Assembly (NCBI GenBank): GCA_964503665.1
Contig: CAZDAR010000053.1
Coordinates: forward strand, 1 to 15,696
Direction of reading: 5' to 3'
Length of the DNA: 15,696 nt
DNA from: 40-80 sp964503665
GTDB taxonomy: Bacteria > Bacteroidota > Bacteroidia > Flavobacteriales_D > Crocinitomicaceae
The position numbers and the translations under genes are program-made. This document shows, piece after piece, positions 7,412 through 14,327 of this stretch. Every line of letters starts with the position of its first letter. The first letter of the stretch is position 1. The notes beneath the pieces were generated by a model. That model did not search any database. It saw only the letters and a list, made by a program, of their open reading frames with translations, and was not told the origin of the DNA.

Positions 7412-9304
7412 TCAATATATTTCTGTTAAATAGGCACCTTTACTAAGATGGTGAAATATTGTTTTATCTTCAATCGAAGAGGACGAAATTATTTTTCTAT
7501 TAGTTGTTTCATAGCGAGAACTTGTTGCTAGAAAATAGGATTGTTTATTTAGATCAATTTCATACCCTCCTTGAATGGCATTTATTTTAAGTTGAACACC
7601 ATCGTATTGTAAATTAATAGTTTTATTATTTGATAGAGGAATTGTGTCTTTAATAAATGTAGGGTATATTTTCTGATATGAACTTACCAATTGTTGAAGA
7701 TGCTTTTGTTTAACATTGATTGTATCATAAAAAAGAACAAGTTGTTTATTTTTTTTTAAGGCAAAAACGACTCCGTTATTATTGAAAATAATGAATTGAT
7801 TCTTATTAATATTTTGAAATCTATTAAAAACAATGAAACCAGTTACGACAATTGAAGCCATTAGAGTCATAATAAGATAGTTATATTTTTGTTGTGTCAA
7901 CGACCAATAGAATGTAACAATAAGTCCATATAATAAAATAATCATCCAACCTGCAATAACAAAGCCTTCTGAGACAGAGTGAGGTAAAGCATCAATGAAC
8001 TGGATAATCCACAACATAGAAAACAATACCCAAAATAAGATGAATCCAACGGCTTTTCCTAACACTTTCCACCCACCAACAACAAATAAGCTTAACCCAA
8101 GTGATAGGATGACAATTGAGTATGCTCCTAAAGCAATATTTGTAAGAACAAAGTAATTGGGAAATTGATGGAAATAGTATAATGCAATCGGAGTTGTCAT
8201 GAGCTGAGCGGCAATACCCAATGCCACACCTTCCCAAGCTCCTCTTATCCACTTATTCTTGAAGAATAACTGTGTTTTTAGGAATGGATAGAAGGCATAA
8301 ATTCCAATCATTGCAGCATACGATAGTTGAAAACCGATATCATACAGCGAAAATGGAGTGATAATTAAAATAATCAATGCCGAGAATAGTAATCCGTTTA
8401 CAGGTAAGTAATTTCTGTTGAGTATTACACTTCCAGAAATGAATGTAAACATCCACGCAGCACGTGCAACAGATGCTGAAAAGCCTGTCATCAATGCATA
8501 GAACCAAACAAAAGTAAGAGAGATAATAGCCGCATTCCTTTTGGAGATATATTTAGGAAAAAGTTGTAGGACATAATTTAAAATCAATACTAGAATAGCA
8601 ACGTGCATTCCCGATACAGCTAGGATATGCATTGCTCCAGTATTACCAAACATTCTAGTTGTTTCTGATTCGATTGAACTTCGATCTCCTAGAATAAGTC
8701 CCTTTGCTACCGCTGCTTCTTGACCATCCATATAACGGTCAATAATCTTTGATAAAAATATTCTACACGAAATAAAGATCTCTGATAATGAAGCAGATTC
8801 CTGTTGTAAAACGATATATCTGAAGTCCGGAACAAAAGTCTGATAATGAACTCCTTGGTACTTCCAATATCTCTCTGCATTAAATTCTCCAGGATTATTT
8901 CTGTTGGTTACTTTGTTTAATATTGGCGCGAATAATAAAAGTTGATTTCGTTTAATAAGACCATTTTCGTCTTCGAAATAAGCTAGTAATTTACCCGTCG
9001 TTGCTATGGTATCTCCATCTGAAATGACGGCTTTTACTTCCCCGATTATTTTCTGTAAATGATTGGTAGAAGTTGACGCAACATCTAAAGACTTCATCAC
9101 CAATTGATCTTTGGATGAATAAACAGTTTCAAAATGATTCGCCCTTAGATTACTTTGCTGACATGAATACTGGACACAACCTATAGAGGCCCAAAAGAAA
9201 AAGACAAAAATTGAAAAGTATTTTCTGAAAGGACTATCTAACTTTCGCCCCAATATCATTGGGAAGAGAAATAAAAGAGCCAGAGTAGATGCTATAATAA
9301 CCAA
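7412..9304 (-). CDS. comEC: ComEC/Rec2 family DNA-uptake channel protein
   Basis: ComEC forms the inner-membrane channel that takes up single-stranded DNA in natural transformation. From the TTG start at 9304 there are 630 residues. The N-terminal membrane segments are followed by the OB-fold region with NPGEFNAERYWKYQG (137-151), then the competence domain with GAMHILAVSGMHVAIL (223-238), TGFSASVARAAW (273-284) and DIGFQLSYAAMIG (322-334), and multiple further membrane helices to about residue 490. A short soluble tail follows, and the metallo-beta-lactamase-like domain of long ComEC proteins is absent, which I recall as common in Bacteroidota. The frame stays open upstream to 9406 and encodes a further hydrophobic segment (KPILLILSAYIFGVVFSDFF), so the true N-terminus is probably upstream of 9304, although no ATG, GTG or TTG occurs there. 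Confidence 0.9.
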   Translation of the reverse strand: MVIIASTLALLFLFPMILGRKLDSPFRKYFSIFVFFFWASIGCVQYSCQQSNLRANHFETVYSSKDQLVMKSLDVASTSTNHLQKIIGEVKAVISDGDTIATTGKLLAYFEDENGLIKRNQLLLFAPILNKVTNRNNPGEFNAERYWKYQGVHYQTFVPDFRYIVLQQESASLSEIFISCRIFLSKIIDRYMDGQEAAVAKGLILGDRSSIESETTRMFGNTGAMHILAVSGMHVAILVLILNYVLQLFPKYISKRNAAIISLTFVWFYALMTGFSASVARAAWMFTFISGSVILNRNYLPVNGLLFSALIILIITPFSLYDIGFQLSYAAMIGIYAFYPFLKTQLFFKNKWIRGAWEGVALGIAAQLMTTPIALYYFHQFPNYFVLTNIALGAYSIVILSLGLSLFVVGGWKVLGKAVGFILFWVLFSMLWIIQFIDALPHSVSEGFVIAGWMIILLYGLIVTFYWSLTQQKYNYLIMTLMASIVVTGFIVFNRFQNINKNQFIIFNNNGVVFALKKNKQLVLFYDTINVKQKHLQQLVSSYQKIYPTFIKDTIPLSNNKTINLQYDGVQLKINAIQGGYEIDLNKQSYFLATSSRYETTNRKIISSSSIEDKTIFHHLSKGAYLTEIY

Positions 9305-9489
9305 ATCTAAAGTACCTAAAAAGAAATCGGAAAATACAACTCCGAAAATATAGGCTGATAATATTAAAAGAATAGGTTTCGTTGTAGTTAGTTTAAGAAT
9401 TTCAGTCTAAATTAGAATTTTTAAGTAAAAGATGGACAATAAAATACAATTTTTATCTGTAAAAAACACACTTCTATTTGATAAGCTCT

Positions 9490-9519
9490 TTATTTAGATG
9501 CGATAATTTGCTAATTTTG
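9490..9519 (+). promoter_or_regulatory. Promoter of the reductase-SDR operon
   Basis: TAATTTTG (9512-9519) is a perfect TAnnTTTG -7 box, and the -33 position at 19-base spacing holds TTA (9490-9492), two of three bases of TTG. Initiation near 9525 would leave a leader of about 13 bases before the ATG at 9538. The region between 9305 and 9537 separates this gene from the divergent comEC. Confidence 0.5.
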
Positions 9520-9537
9520 CAGTTCAAATAATGAATA

Positions 9538-10593
9538 ATGACATCAAAATTTCACACCCTTAAAATTAAAGACATTCGTCCAGAAACGGATGATTGTGTA
9601 TCTATTGCTTTTGAAATACCAACTGCTGATATGCCAGAGTTTGCCTATAAACCAGGTCAATATCTGAGTTTTAAAGTAATAGTAGATGGGGAAGAAATTA
9701 GACGTTCTTACTCTTTGTGCTCTGCACCTCATGAAGATGAATGGCGAATAGCGGTTAAACAGATTGAGAACGGACTCTTTTCTAAGTTTTCTAAAACACT
9801 AAAGGTTAATGATCTTATAGAGGTGATGCCTCCGATGGGTAATTTTACAATAGATTTAGATCCAAAGAATGCAAAAGAATATGTTTTGGTGGCGGCAGGA
9901 AGTGGAATAACGCCTGTTATGTCTTTAGCAAAAGAAATTTTAAAAACGGAACCGAATAGTAATGTAACCTTATTTTATGGAAATAAAGGTGCGCAGTCAG
10001 TCATTTTTCGAGAGCAGTTAGAAGTTTTGAAGAATAAATACATTCGTAATTTTAGATTTGCTCATATTTTTTCGCGTGAAAACTTAGGGATTGATATTCA
10101 AAAAGGTAGAATTGATGCATTGAAGTTTAATAATTTGTGGGATGCTTTTATAGGTGATGAAAAAGTAGATGAGGTTTTCGTATGTGGTCCAGAACAAATG
10201 ATTTTAGATATTAAAGATGTAAGCTTACGTCGTGGTGTTGCTGATAAAGGAGTGCATTTTGAATTATTTGGGACAACAATTGTACATGAAAAAACGGCAG
10301 AACTGAAGGACGTTCATTCACAAGTACGCGTTATTATCGATGATGATGAATTTGAATTTACGATAGATTCACCTGAGCAAAATGTATTGGATGCAGGAAT
10401 TGAAGCAGGAGCTGATTTACCGTACTCGTGTAAAGGAGGGGTTTGCTGTACATGTAAGGCGAAAATTTTAGAAGGTGCTGCTACGATGGATGTCAATTAT
10501 GCATTAACAGAAGAAGAAGTAGCAAATGGATATATTTTAACGTGTCAATCTCATCCGACGACTGAAAAGTTGGTTGTGTCATTTGACGAATAA
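9538..10593 (+). CDS. PaaE-like NAD(P)H oxidoreductase with FAD and plant-type [2Fe-2S] domains
   Basis: The 351-residue protein passes electrons from NAD(P)H via FAD to a [2Fe-2S] centre and then to a partner. It has an FAD-binding barrel with RSYS (56-59), a nucleotide-binding domain with GSGITP (121-126) and CGPEQ (216-220), and a C-terminal plant-type ferredoxin domain with cluster ligands C298, C303, C306 and C336. The order FNR-then-ferredoxin and the CCTC motif fit the PaaE/PaaK reductase of phenylacetyl-CoA epoxidase. The paaABCD oxygenase genes are not in the window, so the electron acceptor is unknown. It is followed after 9 bases by a diverged paralogue. A more general ferredoxin-NADP reductase role is the alternative. 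Confidence 0.9.
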   Translation: MTSKFHTLKIKDIRPETDDCVSIAFEIPTADMPEFAYKPGQYLSFKVIVDGEEIRRSYSLCSAPHEDEWRIAVKQIENGLFSKFSKTLKVNDLIEVMPPMGNFTIDLDPKNAKEYVLVAAGSGITPVMSLAKEILKTEPNSNVTLFYGNKGAQSVIFREQLEVLKNKYIRNFRFAHIFSRENLGIDIQKGRIDALKFNNLWDAFIGDEKVDEVFVCGPEQMILDIKDVSLRRGVADKGVHFELFGTTIVHEKTAELKDVHSQVRVIIDDDEFEFTIDSPEQNVLDAGIEAGADLPYSCKGGVCCTCKAKILEGAATMDVNYALTEEEVANGYILTCQSHPTTEKLVVSFDE

Positions 10594-10602
10594 TAGGAAA
10601 TT

Positions 10603-11673
10603 ATGGGTTTTTTAGGGTTGTTTAAAAAAAAGGAAATCACTTCTATTCCAAAGGGGTTTTATGCCATTCGAATAAAAGGAAAAATACAACTCACATCGGA
10701 GAGTGTTAAGTTAGTATTTGACATTCCAAGTGATTTAAAATCAGTATTTCATTTTATCCCGGGGCAGTATGTTAATCTTGCTGCACAGCTGGGCAAGCAG
10801 GATATTCGCCGATCTTACTCTATTTGCAGTGGAGCTCATGAAGATCTAGCTGTGGGTGTTAAAAGAGCTGAAAAAGGAATATTTTCAAATTACGTTCTTA
10901 ATGAACTTTCCGTTGGAGATGAGATTTGGGTTTCTGCACCGCAAGGTAACTTTATTTGGAAAGAAGATGTTTCTAAGATTGTCGCTTTTGCTGCGGGTAG
11001 TGGAATTACACCTATTCTTTCTATCGCTAAATCTGCACAAGAAAAAGGGCAGGAGATGCAATTGTTTTACGGTAATAGGACGTATGAATCTACGATGTTT
11101 CATGACGAGTTACAAGCACTTAGTTCAATTAAGGTAGTTAATTATTTCACTAGAGAAAATCGAGATAACGCTTTTGAAGGGAGGCTTTCAAAAGCTGTTT
11201 CAGAAGGTATTTTTGATAATAACCCAGACTTATTAACTGCTGAAGCATACTATTTGTGTGGTCCTCAGGATATGGTTGAAAATATAACAGAAGCATTATT
11301 ATCCAAAGGAGTGTCGAAGGAGAAAATTCATTTTGAATTATTTGAAGTGAAGCAGGAAAGTGTTGTGACAACCCCTACTGAAAGTAGCTTTAAAGGTAAA
11401 TCAACAGTAACTGTCATTTGTGACCAAGAAGAAACAACTTTTGAAATGACGGCACAATCCAATATTTTACAAAAGGCGATGGATAACGACGTAGACGCTC
11501 CGTATTCTTGTAGAGGCGGTGTTTGTTGTACGTGTAAGTGTAAAGTAATTGAAGGCTCAGCTGAAATGAGACTTAACTTCACGTTAAGTGAAGCTGAAAT
11601 AAGTGAGGGATATATTCTTAGTTGCCAATCATATCCTACTTCTGAAAAAATAACAGTTTCATATGATGAATAA
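10603..11673 (+). CDS. Second PaaE-like FAD/[2Fe-2S] oxidoreductase, tandem paralogue
   Basis: The 356-residue protein has the same domain order as the preceding gene: FAD motif RSYS (70-73), nucleotide motif GSGITP (132-137), CGPQD (219-223), and a C-terminal [2Fe-2S] domain with C303, C308, C311 and C341. An extra cysteine, C313, follows the cluster loop. Compared with its neighbour it has a basic N-terminal extension of about 12 residues (MGFLGLFKKKE) and many substitutions outside the motifs, so the duplication is old rather than recent. All cofactor motifs are intact, which argues that both copies function, perhaps with different partners. Its last 11 bases overlap the start of the downstream dehydrogenase gene. 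Confidence 0.9.
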   Translation: MGFLGLFKKKEITSIPKGFYAIRIKGKIQLTSESVKLVFDIPSDLKSVFHFIPGQYVNLAAQLGKQDIRRSYSICSGAHEDLAVGVKRAEKGIFSNYVLNELSVGDEIWVSAPQGNFIWKEDVSKIVAFAAGSGITPILSIAKSAQEKGQEMQLFYGNRTYESTMFHDELQALSSIKVVNYFTRENRDNAFEGRLSKAVSEGIFDNNPDLLTAEAYYLCGPQDMVENITEALLSKGVSKEKIHFELFEVKQESVVTTPTESSFKGKSTVTVICDQEETTFEMTAQSNILQKAMDNDVDAPYSCRGGVCCTCKCKVIEGSAEMRLNFTLSEAEISEGYILSCQSYPTSEKITVSYDE

Positions 11674-12355
11674 GAACATTGTAGTTGTTGGAAGTAGTCG
11701 AGGGATTGGATTAGAAATTGCTCTGCAGTTTTCATCTGAAACAAATAATACAGTTTGGGCTTTGTCGCGCTTTTCAAATAATGAAACAATGTTTGAAGAT
11801 TCGACGACTATTCATGCTCGGAAAATAGATCTTGAAAGTACTCAAATGTCAGAAGATATAAAAACAATTTTAGATGAAATCGGAAGTGTCGATATCTTAA
11901 TTAATAATGCAGGGTATTTAGTAAACAAACCTTTTGAAGAACTGACGTATCAGGATATATTAACCTCTTATCAAACAAATGTTATTGGTATTATGCTCTT
12001 GACACAGGAAGTTGTAAAATATGCTTCTAAAAGTGGATTGCATATTGTAAATATATCTTCGATGGGAGGTTTTCAAGGCACCGTTAAATTTCCAGGATTA
12101 GCAGCTTACTCTTCTTCGAAAGCTGCATTGGTTAATTTCACAGAGTTATTTGCGGAAGAATATAAAGAAACGAATATCAAAATGAACTGTCTTTGTTTAG
12201 GTGCTGTTCAAACAGAAATGCTTGCCCAAGCTTTTCCAGGATACGTTGCGCCAACCTTACCAAGTGAAATGGCCAATTATATTGTTGATTTTGCTAAAAC
12301 TGGATCAAGATTCTTTAATGGTAAAATTTTACCAGTATCAATATCCACTCCTTAA
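11663..12355 (+). CDS. Short-chain dehydrogenase/reductase (SDR family)
   Basis: This 230-residue Rossmann-fold enzyme has the cofactor motif GSSRGIG (10-16), NNAG (81-84), catalytic N106, S133, Y149 and K153 (YSSSK), so the full classical SDR tetrad is present. Arg13 in the glycine motif suggests preference for NADPH. The spacing from S133 to Y149 is a few residues longer than in FabG. The substrate cannot be predicted. The start ATG at 11663 lies within the end of the preceding reductase gene (11-base overlap), so translation is coupled; a second ATG directly follows at 11666. The shared operon suggests that it acts in the same redox process as the two reductases. Confidence 0.9.
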   Translation: MMNKNIVVVGSSRGIGLEIALQFSSETNNTVWALSRFSNNETMFEDSTTIHARKIDLESTQMSEDIKTILDEIGSVDILINNAGYLVNKPFEELTYQDILTSYQTNVIGIMLLTQEVVKYASKSGLHIVNISSMGGFQGTVKFPGLAAYSSSKAALVNFTELFAEEYKETNIKMNCLCLGAVQTEMLAQAFPGYVAPTLPSEMANYIVDFAKTGSRFFNGKILPVSISTP

Positions 12356-12365
12356 TTTCGGGCAT

Positions 12366-12373
12366 TATTTTTG
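12366..12373 (+). promoter_or_regulatory. Possible -7 box for the DUF4783 gene
   Basis: TATTTTTG is a perfect TAnnTTTG match 25 bases before the ATG at 12399, but no TTG is found at the expected -33 distance. Read-through from the upstream operon is also possible, since the gap is only 43 bases. Confidence 0.25.
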
Positions 12374-12398
12374 ATGATATTTTAAAAAATATATAAAA

Positions 12399-12782
12399 AT
12401 GAAATTACTTATTGCAATTACTTTCTATGTTCTATCGGTAATAAGCCCTCTTCAATCTATTCCTTATGCTGAATTAGAAAGTGCTGTACAAAAGGTGGAC
12501 GCCAATAAAATTGTGTCTTTTGGAGCCGATAAAATTCTAGTCTCAATCAATAATAAAGAATCTATTTACGGTAAATCTCAAGCGACAATTGTATTAAAAG
12601 ATTTCTTCACCAAAAAACCCGTTGATGCCTTTAAAATCACGGTTAAATCGCAAACACAAGGAAACATATCATTTGTTGCTGGAGAATACAGTTCATCTAG
12701 CTCAAAATATAGAATTTCTTTTCAATTTAAAAAAGTAGACGAACAATTCAAAATTGATAAAATCGTCATTTCTGAGATTTAA
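12399..12782 (+). CDS. DUF4783 family exported protein
   Basis: The 127-residue protein has a hydrophobic N-terminal segment (about 3-20) typical of a signal peptide, so it is probably periplasmic. The rest resembles DUF4783, a small NTF2-like family found in Bacteroidota: a region like KILVSINNKESIYGKSQATIVLKDFF, then FKITVKSQTQGNISFVAGEY and a final pair of strands ending in IDKIVISEI. The molecular function of the family is unknown to me. It sits 43 bases after the SDR gene in the same direction. Confidence 0.8.
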   Translation: MKLLIAITFYVLSVISPLQSIPYAELESAVQKVDANKIVSFGADKILVSINNKESIYGKSQATIVLKDFFTKKPVDAFKITVKSQTQGNISFVAGEYSSSSSKYRISFQFKKVDEQFKIDKIVISEI

Positions 12783-12815
12783 CCTTCTCTCAATCCCCTT
12801 ATTTAAAGTAAAAAA

Positions 12816-13357
12816 TTAGTATTTGTTTCTCATACTAACTGCTTGGCTTACTTTCTTGTAGTTTTGCCTTTGATTAATTCCTTCCTCTTGAGCTATTTTG
12901 TTGCAATGATCGATTACTCTTTTACAAAGCTTTGCGTCGGTTGGAAAAGTAGTGTTGTTTTCCTGAACTGTAGTATCATACAAAACGAAATTTGAAGTCT
13001 TCATTTTTGCATCATGCATATTTACGCTGTAAGCAAAGATTTTATTTAATCCGCTTCTCCTATTCTTTTTCTAAAATGAACGAAATTACTTGGGTCACAA
13101 GGAAAATCGTGCTCAAAGAAAACTCTACCACAAAAATACTGCATGTAAGGATTCATAATCCAAGCAGCTTCTAAAGTCTCATCTCCCAAATTATAAAGAT
13201 GTTTAAGCATCAAACAGCCCACCATAAAACGGATTGGGTGACTTGGATTACCCGTTTTGGAATACAAAACTGAAAACTCATTTTCAAAATAGCTCCAGTC
13301 TATTTTATCAGAAAGCAGAACAAGTTCATGGTTCATATCAATAAAATCCACCAACAT
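12816..13357 (-). pseudogene. IS5-family transposase relic, frameshifted and truncated
   Basis: The N-terminal part (13357-13046) reads like Bacteroidota IS5-type transposases: HELVLLSDKIDWSYFE, then PIRFMVGCLMLKHLYNLGDETLEAAWIMNPYMQYFCG and DPSNFVHFRKRIGE. It then hits a stop. Shifting frame near 13053 restores the family sequence (LNKIFAYSVNMHDAK, then YDTTVQENNTTFPTDAKLCKRVIDHC), which runs to a stop at 12816. A single-base loss at the GAAGC junction explains the shift. Only the first acidic residue of the DDE site (in YDTTVQ) remains, and the later half of the roughly 450-residue protein is missing, so it cannot transpose. I could not identify terminal inverted repeats. Confidence 0.85.
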
Positions 13358-13640
13358 TGTTTCCTAACATAATTGCAAGCTTTTCGATGTTAAATATACA
13401 AATTCTTGAAAATAAAAACAAATTAATATTGATATAATTAACTAGTAATCAGTAGTATAGCGTTTGTTTAAGACGCAACTAATTAAGAAATAATAGTTTT
13501 AGTTCTACCTTTTTTTAAAAAGAAGTAACCTATTTTCTTTCTCCATTCTTCAACTTTCATTTTCACTTATTGTTTGATTGTTTTTAATTTGTTTTAAAAA
13601 CGCCACAATTTCTATTGCTATTCATGAGTATAAATGAATG

Positions 13641-13672
13641 TCACTTTTTAGTAAGTGATAAAGTGCTTTTTT
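13641..13672 (+). terminator. Terminator-like hairpin with alternative pairing
   Basis: TCACTT (13641-13646) pairs perfectly with AAGTGA (13653-13658) around a 6-base loop. Alternatively CACTTT (13642-13647) pairs with AAAGTG (13660-13665), which is followed by C and six T (13667-13672). The second fold looks like an intrinsic terminator on the plus strand. No plus-strand gene ends nearby (the last is at 12782). Confidence 0.3.
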
Positions 13673-13940
13673 GATATATTCATATAAAACGCGAGTTTTT
13701 CTCTTTATTTCCATTCTAATTTCTTTACTAAACACCTACAAGTGGCTATTTTTTGTAAACATTATGTTCGTCGAAAGGATAGATATACTAGTTTAAATAC
13801 ACTGTATTTTCATTTTTAAGTGATTTTTGAGTAATTATCTGTTTTCCAAAAAAATAATTGGCAACTATAAAACAGTATTTGCGTTACAAATATATAAACA
13901 CATAACTCTCACTATTTCTGATACAATTTACACAATGCTT

Positions 13941-13970
13941 TTAATTAAAAGGAGTGAATATATAATTTTT
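13941..13970 (+). promoter_or_regulatory. Possible promoter for the secreted-protein genes
   Basis: TTA (13941-13943) is separated by 19 bases from TAATTTTT (13963-13970). Each differs by one base from the TTG / TAnnTTTG consensus. The position, 27 bases before the ATG at 13998, is suitable. Confidence 0.3.
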
Positions 13971-13997
13971 TAAAACAACAATTAAAACTTAAATAAT

Positions 13998-14315
13998 ATG
14001 AAATCAATTTACATTTTACTAGTCGTTCAAATTTGCATTTTTAGCGTTGGAAAGGTTTACTCTCAGGAAACGCCTCTTAACGAATATGATTACCCTATTT
14101 ATAAAACGATGTTGGATCAAAACTCTGATTTTTCATCTTCTATTTCAAGTGATAGTTTAGATAAGGTATATAAAGTTATCGACCAACTATCCATGACGAA
14201 TTTAATTAAAATACAAGAGTCTTATCGCTATAGGTGTCGTATAGCTCCTAATGAAACAAATAAGGCAATTTTAGAATATATAAATTTGGCAATTACGAGT
14301 AAACGAGATAATTAA
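13998..14315 (+). CDS. Small secreted protein of unknown function
   Basis: The 105-residue protein starts with a clear signal peptide (KSIYILLVVQICIFSVGKVYSQ, cleavage near residue 22-23). The mature part of about 83 residues is hydrophilic, with a serine-rich patch (SDFSSSISSDSLD) and predicted helices, and only one cysteine (in RYRCRIA). There is no lipobox. I do not recognise a family. Its stop is 12 bases before the next ATG, so it is probably co-transcribed with the large surface protein and may be connected with it, which is inference from position only. Confidence 0.7.
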   Translation: MKSIYILLVVQICIFSVGKVYSQETPLNEYDYPIYKTMLDQNSDFSSSISSDSLDKVYKVIDQLSMTNLIKIQESYRYRCRIAPNETNKAILEYINLAITSKRDN

Positions 14316-14327
14316 ACACCTGTCGCT

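Larger units (their letters stand above)
13358..13997. other. Gene-free stretch between the IS5 relic and the secreted-protein genes
   Basis: I find no convincing reading frame, tRNA or recognisable transposase remainder in these 640 very AT-rich bases. They contain a short inverted repeat GCGT/ACGC (13460-13476), a terminator-like hairpin (13641-13672) and a possible promoter close to the right end (13941-13970). Part of it may be the former flank or end of the IS element. Confidence 0.5.

Noticed and set aside
9538..11673. Calling the reductases part of a phenylacetate degradation operon
   Set aside because: No paaABCD, ligase or ring-hydrolase genes accompany them in the window, so only the family resemblance is claimed.
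11328..11789. Minus-strand reading frame of 153 codons across the reductase-SDR junction
   Set aside because: It is antisense to two genes with intact catalytic motifs and shows no recognisable domain.
13046..13060. Programmed -1 frameshift in the IS5 transposase
   Set aside because: The site lacks a classical slippery heptamer and the C-terminal half is absent, so simple decay explains the frame change better.
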